From: Ascidiaceihabitans sp.
GTDB taxonomy: Bacteria > Pseudomonadota > Alphaproteobacteria > Rhodobacterales > Rhodobacteraceae
Direction: 5' to 3'
Length of the DNA stretch: 5,300 nucleotides
Assembly (NCBI GenBank): GCA_023301665.1
Contig: JALZUL010000016.1
Span: 1-5,300 of the forward strand
The notes under the pieces are model-generated. The model did not search any database. It was not told the DNA's origin and saw only the letters and a list, made by a program, of their open reading frames with translations. A program made the translations under genes and the position numbers. Shown here in pieces: positions 1-5,112 of this stretch; position 1 is the stretch's first letter, and each line of letters opens with the position of its first letter.

Positions 1-963
1 CTCGATTGTGTCCGCCATGGTCGAGGTGCCGTGCGCGTTGATATAATCGATATCAGATGGCTCAAGCCCTGCATTGCGCAAAGCCGCGCGCATGGAACGC
101 TCGCCGCCCTCACCTGTCGAAGACGGTGCCGTGATGTGATATGCGTCGCCAGACAGGCCATAGCCTAGAACTTCGGCGTAGATTTTCGCGCCGCGCGCTT
201 TGGCGTGTTCGTATTCTTCCAAAACCACGATACCCGCGCCCTCACCCATCACGAAACCATCGCGGTCCGCGTCATAAGGACGGCTGGCTTTTTGCGGATC
301 ATCCGCGCCTTTTGTGGACAGCGCTTTACACGCGTTAAAGCCCGCAATGCCGATTTTACAAATCGCCGCTTCCGCGCCGCCTGCAACCATCACATCTGCA
401 TCACCGTACATGATCAAACGGGACGCATCACCAATCGCATGCGCGCCGGTGGAACATGCTGTCACAACCGAGTGGTTCGGGCCTTTAAAGCCGTATTTGA
501 TCGAAACCTGACCAGAAATCAGATTGATCAAGGCACCAGGTACAAAGAACGGGCTCACGCGGCGTGGGCCTTTTTCTTCCATCATCACGGCGGTGTTCGC
601 GATTGAGTTCAAACCACCAATACCTGAGCCGATCAAAACGCCTGTGCGTTCTAGATCTTCGTCCTCAGTCGGGGTCCAACCGGAATCTTCAACGGCCTGC
701 TGGGCCGCAGCCAAGCCAAACAAGATGAATGTATCTACTTTGCGTTGTTCTTTTGGTGCCATGTAGGCATCCGCATTGAACGTGCCATCAGAACCGTCAC
801 CCAAAGGCACTTCACAGGCGTAAGTTGTCGCCAATCCAGTTGTGTCAAACCCTGTGATCGGGCCAGCGCCGGATTTACCGTCTAAAATACGGCTCCAGCT
901 TTCCTCAACCCCATCAGCCAATGGTGTGACCAAACCTAAACCTGTAACAACGACTCTGCGCAT
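1..963 (-). CDS. fabF: 3-oxoacyl-[acyl-carrier-protein] synthase II (KAS II), 3' end cut by window edge
   Basis: This enzyme condenses malonyl-ACP with a growing acyl-ACP in the cytosol, the elongation step of type II fatty acid synthesis. The reading frame starts at the ATG at 963-961 (MRRVVVTGLG) and stays open to base 1, giving 321 residues; family members are usually about 410-420, so roughly the last 100 are outside. Visible landmarks are the N-terminal thiolase-fold strand VVVTGLGLVTPL, GSGIGG at 112-117, the nucleophile in VVTACSTGAHA (Cys170), MVAGGAEAAI at 192-201, and the first active-site histidine in INAHGTST (His311). The second catalytic histidine and the C-terminal gating loop would lie past the edge. 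A G-rich stretch about 9 bases upstream of the ATG (GGGGG) may be the ribosome site. The acetyltransferase gene ends 69 bp upstream on the same strand; acpP, a frequent neighbour of fabF, is not in the window. FabF rather than FabB is chosen from overall sequence style. Confidence 0.97.
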   Translation of the reverse strand, partial: MRRVVVTGLGLVTPLADGVEESWSRILDGKSGAGPITGFDTTGLATTYACEVPLGDGSDGTFNADAYMAPKEQRKVDTFILFGLAAAQQAVEDSGWTPTEDEDLERTGVLIGSGIGGLNSIANTAVMMEEKGPRRVSPFFVPGALINLISGQVSIKYGFKGPNHSVVTACSTGAHAIGDASRLIMYGDADVMVAGGAEAAICKIGIAGFNACKALSTKGADDPQKASRPYDADRDGFVMGEGAGIVVLEEYEHAKARGAKIYAEVLGYGLSGDAYHITAPSSTGEGGERSMRAALRNAGLEPSDIDYINAHGTSTMADTIE

Positions 964-998
964 ATTGTGTGCCCCCAAAAGAGTTTTTTGCCTTAACT

Positions 999-1022
999 TA
1001 CCTTGGCTCATACCTTGGCTTG
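999..1022. repeat. 12-bp tandem repeat between GNAT gene and fabF
   Basis: Two adjacent copies of TACCTTGGCTYR: TACCTTGGCTCA at 999-1010 and TACCTTGGCTTG at 1011-1022, identical over the first ten bases. On the transcribed (minus) strand it reads as a doubled AGCCAAGGTA, lying 36-59 bases upstream of the fabF start. It may be a slippage duplication or a doubled protein or RNA binding site; nothing in the sequence decides between these. Confidence 0.7.
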
Positions 1023-1032
1023 TGCCCTTTGT

Positions 1033-1572
1033 TCAAGGGTTCTGTGGCGGTTTGGGGCGGGTCATGAGCTGCGCAGGTGCGCCGTCCAACTCAATCTGAC
1101 GCAAAGGGGTGTAGCCTAATTTATGAGCTACTTTTAAAGAGGCTGCGTTTTCGGGTGCCAAAATGCAGACCAATGGGCCTGTGATCACCCGATCAAACCA
1201 ATCATGCGCGGCCTGTGCGGCCTCATAGCCTAATCCTTTATTTTGGGACTCAGGCGTCAAAACCCAACCGGCTTCAGGGCATCCATCAAAATCATCCCCC
1301 AATTCACGGGATCCATGAAAAAAACCCACCTGCCCGACAACGTTTTTGTTGGCAGGGTCCTCAAGCGCCCACTGGCCAAACCCCGTGATTTGCCATTGAC
1401 CCGCATTGCGTAAAAACGACGACCAAGAGGCTGGGCGGCTCTTGGGTTGCCCGCCAATATAGCGCACGACATCAGGCATGGCCCAAATCTCGGCAAAGCG
1501 GTCGAAATCCTGCGTAGAAAAGCCGCGAAGGGTCAATCGTGGTGTGTTTATTCTGGGAATCAAACGGGTCAT
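1033..1572 (-). CDS. GNAT-family N-acetyltransferase, RimJ/RimL type
   Basis: A 179-residue protein of the Acetyltransf_3 (RimJ/RimL-like) branch, which transfers acetyl from acetyl-CoA to an amino group; the substrate (protein N-terminus, antibiotic or small amine) cannot be told from sequence. The family opening is clear: INTPRLTLRGFSTQDFDRF at 8-26. The acetyl-CoA pyrophosphate-binding motif A is QNKGLGYEA at 110-118, and the motif-B helix is ENAASLKVAHKLGY at 141-154. Length is normal for the family. The ATG at 1572-1570 is preceded by GAGG with a 5-base spacer, supporting this start. It lies head-to-head with the EamA gene and 69 bp upstream of fabF on the same strand, so it could be the first gene of a transcript including fabF. 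No residue is obviously missing. It has no signal peptide or membrane segment, so it is expected to be cytosolic. Confidence 0.92.
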   Translation of the reverse strand: MTRLIPRINTPRLTLRGFSTQDFDRFAEIWAMPDVVRYIGGQPKSRPASWSSFLRNAGQWQITGFGQWALEDPANKNVVGQVGFFHGSRELGDDFDGCPEAGWVLTPESQNKGLGYEAAQAAHDWFDRVITGPLVCILAPENAASLKVAHKLGYTPLRQIELDGAPAQLMTRPKPPQNP

Positions 1573-1630
1573 GCCTGCCTCGAGTCTGCTGTCTCAATTT
1601 TACGAAGTGTTTTCCCCAACTGTGCGCCCC

Positions 1631-1660
1631 TTTTTAAGAGCTCGCAATCGGTTGTTTCAA
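1631..1660 (-). promoter_or_regulatory. Candidate promoter for the GNAT gene
   Basis: Read on the minus strand, TTGAAA (1660-1655) is followed after 18 bases by TAAAAA (1636-1631), a fair match to a sigma-70 type -35/-10 pair. It sits 59 bases upstream of the ATG at 1572. The -10 match is imperfect and the call rests only on pattern matching. Confidence 0.3.
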
Positions 1661-1734
1661 TTTGGGCATAAAAAGGCGCATCACAAATAAATGTTGCAAT
1701 TGCTTGCCCAGTCACATTCCTGTGTTAGTGCAGA

Positions 1735-1740
1735 TATAAT
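1735..1740 (+). promoter_or_regulatory. Candidate -10 box for the EamA gene
   Basis: An exact TATAAT lies 24 bases before the ATG at 1765, which would give a short leader of about 18 bases. No good -35 hexamer is found 16-18 bases upstream (TCACAT at 1712-1717 is poor), so it may need an activator or not be the main start. The leader has only a weak AGAG at 1751-1754 as ribosome site. Confidence 0.4.
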
Positions 1741-1764
1741 CGATATTGATAGAGATTTTCCACG

Positions 1765-2739
1765 ATGCGCCTTAGTTCACTTTCAAACAACGCAATTGGC
1801 GCAGGCCTCGCCCTAGCAGCCTTTGCCGTTTTCTCAACGCATGATGTTATTGTCAAAACGCTGGGCGAAACATATTCACCGTTCCAAGTTATCTTTATCA
1901 CCGCGCTGCTCAGCTTTCCTATTTTGAGCGTCGTTTTGATGAGCGACGCCAAACCAGACACCATCCAGCCAAAACACCCTTACTGGATCGCAACACGCAG
2001 TATTGTGGGTGTGGTGACCGCGCTGTGCGCCTTTTACGCAGTGACCGCTCTGCCCCTGTCGCAGTTCTATGCGTTTATCTTTGCCTCCCCTCTGGTCATC
2101 ACGATCTTGGCGATTCCTATGCTTGGCGAAACGGTTCGATTGCGCCGTGGTTTGGCAGTTGTGGTTGGGCTTATTGGTGTTTTGATCGTCTTGCGCCCAG
2201 GATCGAGCGAATTTGGCGCGGGCCACATTGCAGCACTTGTCGCTGCGCTATCAGGCGCATTCGTGTCGATTATCACCCGTAAGATCAGCGCCGAAGAACG
2301 CGGTGTGGTGATGATCATCTATCCCATGATGAGCAATCTGGTCATTACCGCGATCATCCTGCCGTTTGTTTACGTCCAAATCCCGCTTGCCCATCTGGGG
2401 CTGTTCGCCATCGATACCGTGTTGGTATTGGTCGCTATGTGGCTGTTGGTCGCCGCCTATACCAAAGCGGACGCGATTGTCGTAGCCCCCATGCAATATT
2501 CGCAAATCATCTGGGCGACGATCTTTGGGATCCTCATCTTCTCGGAGTATCCAGAATGGCAAACCTATCTAGGCACAGCCGTGATCGTGGCCTCTGGCGC
2601 ATATATTTTACAACGCGAGGCCACAGGTGATGCATCCGATAACACACCCGTTCTAAAAACGCGGACACGTCCGGGCCATGCCATGACATTGCGCGTGGGT
2701 CACGTGCTGCGCAGACGACGGATGCACAAAAAAGACTAA
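1765..2739 (+). CDS. EamA/DMT-superfamily transporter, 10 transmembrane segments
   Basis: An inner-membrane permease of the drug/metabolite transporter superfamily, 324 residues with two EamA repeats, about residues 12-144 and 154-284. Hydrophobic segments occur around 11-30, 38-59, 76-94, 98-119, 128-144, 152-171, 181-203, 210-231, 237-259 and 265-283, fitting the usual ten. The family hallmark closing each first-repeat helix pair is present: LGETVRLRRGL (120-130) then GLIGVLIVLRPG (135-146). The second repeat ends similarly at FSEYPEWQTYLGTAVIVASGAYILQRE (259-285 region). After residue 285 comes a polar tail ending in a strongly basic stretch (VLRRRRMHKKD), expected in the cytoplasm. Substrate is unknown: this family exports amino acids, purines or drugs, or imports compounds. 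It stands alone on the plus strand, divergent from the GNAT gene and convergent with the phosphate permease, so context gives no substrate clue. Confidence 0.92.
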   Translation: MRLSSLSNNAIGAGLALAAFAVFSTHDVIVKTLGETYSPFQVIFITALLSFPILSVVLMSDAKPDTIQPKHPYWIATRSIVGVVTALCAFYAVTALPLSQFYAFIFASPLVITILAIPMLGETVRLRRGLAVVVGLIGVLIVLRPGSSEFGAGHIAALVAALSGAFVSIITRKISAEERGVVMIIYPMMSNLVITAIILPFVYVQIPLAHLGLFAIDTVLVLVAMWLLVAAYTKADAIVVAPMQYSQIIWATIFGILIFSEYPEWQTYLGTAVIVASGAYILQREATGDASDNTPVLKTRTRPGHAMTLRVGHVLRRRRMHKKD

Positions 2740-2768
2740 CCTGCTGAAAAGCAAAACGGGCAGCAGGT
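2739..2768 (+). other. Hairpin A at the EamA stop codon, overlapping hairpin B
   Basis: ACCTGCTG (2739-2746) is the exact reverse complement of CAGCAGGT (2761-2768), giving an 8-bp stem with a 14-base loop. It begins on the last base of the EamA stop codon. No T-run follows it on the plus strand. Its right arm shares CAGC (2761-2764) with hairpin B, so the two stems cannot form together. Confidence 0.6.
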
Positions 2769-2787
2769 GTTTCCCCCCGCTGCCCGT
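2747..2787 (-). terminator. Intrinsic terminator (hairpin B) for the phosphate permease gene, possibly bidirectional
   Basis: ACGGGCAGC (2756-2764) pairs perfectly with GCTGCCCGT (2779-2787): a 9-bp GC-rich stem with a 14-base loop. On the minus strand the stem is followed by TTTTGCTTTT (2756-2747), a good T-tract, about 30 bases after the permease stop codon at 2819-2817. On the plus strand only CACATTT follows, so termination of the EamA transcript would be weaker. It lies in the 77-bp gap between the two convergent genes, as expected. Confidence 0.75.
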
Positions 2788-2816
2788 CACATTTCGAGAT
2801 CAAGCCTTTGCTTGGA

Positions 2817-4298
2817 TCAGCTGCCAATGGCGCTGATGATAAAGAACAAGATCGCAGACAAGATTGCCGCCGCAGGTACCGTAATGACCCAAGCTGCGAT
2901 GATTGTTAGGAAATGCGAACGGCGCACAAGCTTGCGGCGCTGGCGTTCCTCTTGTGGGCGCTCAGGCAAGTTCGCAGAGACGCGGGCTTTCTTCATCCGC
3001 CGCTCAGTGTCCCATTCGCGAAAGAAGCCCACACCAAAGACACCACCAACAGCGATGTGTGTGGAGCTCACAGGCAGTCCCAACCAGCTGGCAACGATCA
3101 CAGTGATCGCAGCAGACAATGCCACACAGTATGCGCGCATTGGGTTCAGTTTTGTGATCTGGCTACCAACCATGCGGATCAGTTTGGGCCCGAACAAGAA
3201 CAGACCAAATGAGATCCCCAAAGCACCAATCACCATCACCCACAAAGGAATAGAAACCGCAGCCGTAAAGTCACCAGACTGCGACGCCTGAACGATGGCC
3301 GCCAATGGGCCAACCGCGTTTGCAACATCGTTGGCGCCATGCGCAAAGCTGAGCAATGCCGCGGAAACCACCAAAGGAATACCAAACAAGACCTTCAAAG
3401 ATTTGTTGCGGTTTTCCAAGCCCTCGGCCTGTTTGCGGATGACCGGGATCATCACCAACCAAATACCGATGGCAACGGACAAACCAATCATAATCGCAAG
3501 CGACAGGTCGATCTTGATGATTTTCTTAAGGCCTTTGGTCGCAAGGTAGGTCGCGAATGCGCCAGCCATGATACCGACCAAAACAGGCACCCAGCGACGG
3601 GCCGCCGCGATCTTGTCGTCTTGATAAACAATACGCGCTTTGATGAACCACAAGAAACCAGCAGCAACCGTGCCGCCCAAAACCGGTGAGATCACCCAGC
3701 TGGCTGCAATGGCGCTCATCGTGGGCCAGTTCACAGCGCCAAATCCAGCCGCCGCGATCCCGGCCCCCATAACGCCCCCCACGACAGAGTGCGTGGTCGA
3801 CACCGGCGCGCCGACCCAAGTGGCCAAATTCACCCAAAGCGCCGCAGACAAAAGCGCCGCCAACATCGCCCAGATGAAAACACCAGCCGTTGCCATGCTT
3901 TCAGGATCAATGATCCCCTTTGCGATGGTCGACACAACATCGCCCCCTGCCAGCAAAGCACCCGCGCTCTCGAAAACCGCCGCGATACCAATCGCAGCAC
4001 CCATCGACAGGGCATTGGCCCCAACCGCGGGGCCCATATTGTTGGCCACGTCATTTGCACCAATGTTAAGCGCCATATACGCACCAACACCCGCCGCAAT
4101 GATCACGATGATCGTGTTATTAGACTGGCCGAAAAAGACCGTCGCCAAAAGGCTCGCCAAAACCACAAATACAAATGAAACGCCCAGCCCCACCATCGGG
4201 CGCGCGGCAAAAGCAGTTGCCGTTTCCATGCCCGATAAGCGCCCTAGGTCGCGATCCAGCGTATCAAGATGATCCGCATCAAAGTTATTATTCGACAT
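2817..4298 (-). CDS. pit: Inorganic phosphate transporter, PiT family
   Basis: A low-affinity inner-membrane phosphate permease of the PiT (PF01384) family, which moves phosphate, usually as a metal-phosphate complex with protons, into the cell. From the ATG at 4298-4296 (MSNNNFDADH) it has 493 residues. Both halves of the internally duplicated fold carry the PiT signature: ALNIGANDVANNMGPAVG at 76-93 and FAHGANDVANAVGPLAA at 318-334. Each is partnered by a second motif, GAPVSTTHSVVGG at 163-175 and GLPVSSTHIAVGG at 407-419. About ten to twelve hydrophobic segments are visible. A charged cytoplasmic loop lies at 429-462 (TERRMKKAR ... RRKLVRR) before the last helix. A polar N-terminus of about 33 residues precedes the first helix. 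The frame stays open upstream to a TTG at 4391 (31 more residues), but the shorter start has a G-run directly before it. No PhoU-like (DUF47) partner gene, common beside pit in rhizobia, is seen. No convincing Pho box was found upstream. Confidence 0.95.
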   Translation of the reverse strand: MSNNNFDADHLDTLDRDLGRLSGMETATAFAARPMVGLGVSFVFVVLASLLATVFFGQSNNTIIVIIAAGVGAYMALNIGANDVANNMGPAVGANALSMGAAIGIAAVFESAGALLAGGDVVSTIAKGIIDPESMATAGVFIWAMLAALLSAALWVNLATWVGAPVSTTHSVVGGVMGAGIAAAGFGAVNWPTMSAIAASWVISPVLGGTVAAGFLWFIKARIVYQDDKIAAARRWVPVLVGIMAGAFATYLATKGLKKIIKIDLSLAIMIGLSVAIGIWLVMIPVIRKQAEGLENRNKSLKVLFGIPLVVSAALLSFAHGANDVANAVGPLAAIVQASQSGDFTAAVSIPLWVMVIGALGISFGLFLFGPKLIRMVGSQITKLNPMRAYCVALSAAITVIVASWLGLPVSSTHIAVGGVFGVGFFREWDTERRMKKARVSANLPERPQEERQRRKLVRRSHFLTIIAAWVITVPAAAILSAILFFIISAIGS

Positions 4299-4307
4299 TG
4301 TCCCCCC
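4299..4307 (-). promoter_or_regulatory. G-rich ribosome site deciding the phosphate permease start
   Basis: On the minus strand GGGGGGACA directly precedes the ATG at 4298. The spacing (about 3 bases after the G-run) is short for a Shine-Dalgarno element. It is still a better candidate than anything before the upstream ATG at 4379, while the TTG at 4391 has only a weak GGA about 9 bases ahead. This supports the 493-residue product. Confidence 0.4.
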
Positions 4308-4426
4308 GCGCGCATTTTGAAGCGCTAGATTAGACACCTTTTGAGGTGCATCGAGCAGGTCGCTAGCACAAGTTTCCATACGGCTCAACAAGTAGTCATT
4401 CCAGCCAATCTTTAATCACTTTTTCT

Positions 4427-4453
4427 CATTTGAAATTTGTCGAACAAATTCAA
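4427..4453. repeat. Imperfect palindrome, copy 1 (candidate operator)
   Basis: TTGAAATTTGT (4430-4440) pairs with ACAAATTCAA (4444-4453) with a single bulged base and a 3-base centre (CGA). The whole element reads CATT-n-AATTT-TG-CGAACAAA-TT-AA when reduced to the positions it shares with a similar element at 5047-5074. An AT-rich dyad of this size in a divergent promoter region suits a dimeric regulator; which one is not known. Confidence 0.45.
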
Positions 4454-4463
4454 TTTACTGGAT

Positions 4464-4477
4464 GTGATCCAGATCAT
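4464..4477. promoter_or_regulatory. FNR/CRP-family-like binding site
   Basis: GTGATCCAGATCAT matches the FNR-type consensus TTGAT-N4-ATCAA at 8 of 10 specified bases, with a perfect TGAT-N4-ATCA core; the symmetry extends inward to TGATC-CA-GATCA. It also resembles the left half of a CRP site (TGTGA at 4463-4467). It sits 166 bases from the pit start and 142 bases from the dioxygenase start, so either or both could be controlled. Rhodobacterales carry several FNR-family regulators (FnrL, Dnr types). Pattern evidence only. Confidence 0.4.
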
Positions 4478-4500
4478 GCTCCATTTTCACTTTGGTTTTA

Positions 4501-4529
4501 TTGCCAACAGTGAGCGCGCCACATAGCCT
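4501..4529 (+). promoter_or_regulatory. Candidate promoter for the dioxygenase-family gene
   Basis: TTGCCA (4501-4506), a 17-base spacer, then TAGCCT (4524-4529). The -35 matches well; the -10 keeps only the most conserved T, A and final T. If used, the leader is about 83 bases and would include the AGACC-AAA-GGTCT hairpin. The FNR-like site would be centred near -65. Confidence 0.3.
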
Positions 4530-4603
4530 TGAAAGACCAAAGGTCTAAAGCAATAGCCAAACGAACCCAGCCGATCGCCAGACCCTTCCAAAATCCACAA
4601 TCC

Positions 4604-4610
4604 AAGGAAG
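4604..4610 (+). promoter_or_regulatory. Shine-Dalgarno site deciding the start at 4619
   Basis: AAGGAAG ends 8 bases before the ATG at 4619. This favours MSNYQTVDTI as the N-terminus over a TTG at 4529 that would add 30 residues (basic, unlike the family) without a comparable ribosome site. Confidence 0.75.
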
Positions 4611-4618
4611 CGCAACTT

Positions 4619-4981
4619 ATGTCGAACTACCAAACCGTAGATACAATCTCTGGCTACCACGCACATGTCTATTTTGACGCCTCAACAACCGACAAAGCCG
4701 TTGTCATTTGTAAGGAAGCCGCAGACCTATTTGGCGTCACAATGGGGCGCGTTCACGAACGACCTGTTGGCCCACACCCGATGTTTTCTTGTCAGCTTGG
4801 ATGTAGCCCGGAACAGTTCAGTGAATTGCTGCCTTGGCTCGCGCTCAATCGTGGGGAGCTGATTGTGTTTTGCCACCCCGAAACTGGTGACCATCTGGCA
4901 GATCATAGCAAACACACCATCTGGTTGGGAAAAGCACAAACGCTAGACTTGTCGATTTTTCAAAAGGAAACCAATCACTGA
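4619..4981 (+). CDS. DOPA 4,5-dioxygenase family protein (aromatic ring-cleaving dioxygenase-like)
   Basis: A 120-residue cytosolic protein of the DOPA 4,5-dioxygenase family (PF08883, COG3805). Characterised fungal members open the catechol ring of L-DOPA next to the hydroxyls to make betalamic-acid-type products; most bacterial members have no proven substrate. The family's histidine-rich pattern is intact: YHAHVYFDA (His14, His16) at the N-terminus, HERPVGPHPMFSCQL (His46, His53, Gln59) in the middle, and HPETGDHLADH followed by WLG (His86, Asp91, His92, Asp95, His96, Trp102) near the end. Several of these histidines probably bind iron. Full length for the family. The start is set by AAGGAAG. 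It is divergent from pit and followed after 131 bp by a glutamine amidotransferase on the same strand; neither neighbour suggests a catechol pathway. The stop codon lies inside a 17-bp tandem duplication. Confidence 0.9.
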   Translation: MSNYQTVDTISGYHAHVYFDASTTDKAVVICKEAADLFGVTMGRVHERPVGPHPMFSCQLGCSPEQFSELLPWLALNRGELIVFCHPETGDHLADHSKHTIWLGKAQTLDLSIFQKETNH

Positions 4982-5010
4982 CTTGGGCACCCGACTGACT
5001 TGGGCCCCCG
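4977..5010. repeat. 17-bp tandem duplication across the dioxygenase stop codon
   Basis: ACTGACTTGGGCACCCG (4977-4993) is followed at once by ACTGACTTGGGCCCCCG (4994-5010), differing at one base. The first copy contains the last codon of the dioxygenase-family gene and its TGA stop. A shorter echo, CCGACTG, occurs again at 5017-5023. The pattern suggests recent slippage or a doubled site; it makes no obvious terminator, as no T-run follows. Confidence 0.8.
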
Positions 5011-5112
5011 CGCCTACCGACTGTCACAATTCATAACCTAGATTTGCATTCAATTTTTGAGCGAACAAAATTAACGTGTCATCAGGTTAGAACTGTTTGA
5101 GAGAGAAACACT
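4982..5112 (+). promoter_or_regulatory. Leader region of the glutamine amidotransferase gene
   Basis: This 131-bp gap holds the second half of the 17-bp duplication and the second palindrome-like element at 5047-5074. It has no strong intrinsic terminator for the upstream gene, so read-through from the dioxygenase gene is possible. I could not settle on a -35/-10 pair: TTGCAT at 5044-5049 has only AAAATT-like sequence 17 bases on. Confidence 0.4.
5047..5074. repeat. Imperfect palindrome, copy 2 (candidate operator)
   Basis: AATTTTTG (5052-5059) pairs with CAAAATT (5066-5072) with one bulged T. The right half GCGAACAAAATTAA closely follows the right half of the element at 4427-4453 (TCGAACAAATTCAA), and both start with CATT. 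It lies 39 bases upstream of the amidotransferase ATG. Confidence 0.35.

Larger units (their letters stand above)
1573..1764. promoter_or_regulatory. Divergent intergenic region for GNAT (-) and EamA (+) genes
   Basis: A 192-bp gap that must hold the start signals of both flanking divergent genes. It is AT-rich compared with its neighbours. It contains a GCAATTGC palindrome at 1696-1703, the candidate promoters listed separately, and no open frame that resembles a protein. No clear operator is visible beyond these. Confidence 0.6.
4299..4618. other. 320-bp divergent intergenic region (pit leader / dioxygenase leader)
   Basis: This gap holds the control signals of both divergent genes. Elements seen are a small hairpin CACCT-TTTG-AGGTG at 4335-4348 in the pit leader, an imperfect palindrome at 4427-4453, an FNR/CRP-like site at 4464-4477, a candidate promoter at 4501-4529, a hairpin AGACC-AAA-GGTCT at 4534-4546, and a good ribosome site at 4604-4610. 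The part from 4299 to 4391 is also open in frame with pit, so a longer permease N-terminus cannot be excluded. No tRNA or recognisable riboswitch was seen, and no PhoB box repeat of the CTGTCAT type. Confidence 0.6.

Noticed and set aside
205..606. Plus-strand open frame of 133 codons opposite fabF.
   Set aside because: The minus strand encodes the conserved KAS II core including Cys170, and the plus-strand product has no recognisable domain.
1696..1703. GCAATTGC palindrome in the GNAT/EamA divergent region.
   Set aside because: Only 8 bp with no extension of symmetry; too short to call an operator.
40..1746. The 14-mer GATATAATCGATAT occurs at 40-53 (inside fabF) and at 1733-1746 (EamA promoter region).
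   Set aside because: The first copy encodes the conserved DYIN part of the fabF active-site region on the minus strand, so it is constrained by coding. A shared AT-rich 14-mer in 5.3 kb is uncommon but not beyond chance, and no other copies were seen.
2534..2827. Minus-strand open frame of 97 codons over the end of the EamA gene and the terminator.
   Set aside because: It lies antisense to a clear transporter gene and across the convergent terminator, has no family-like motif, and its composition looks like a shadow.
3640..4272. Plus-strand open frame of 210 codons opposite the phosphate permease.
   Set aside because: The product is alanine/proline/threonine-rich in the way typical of a frame opposite a GC-rich membrane gene. 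The minus-strand PiT signature motifs show which strand is real.
5018..5088. CTGTCAC (5021-5027) and GTGTCAT (5076-5082) resemble halves of a PhoB box.
   Set aside because: A Pho box needs two such heptamers 11 bases apart in direct repeat. Neither has its partner at the right spacing, and they lie away from pit.
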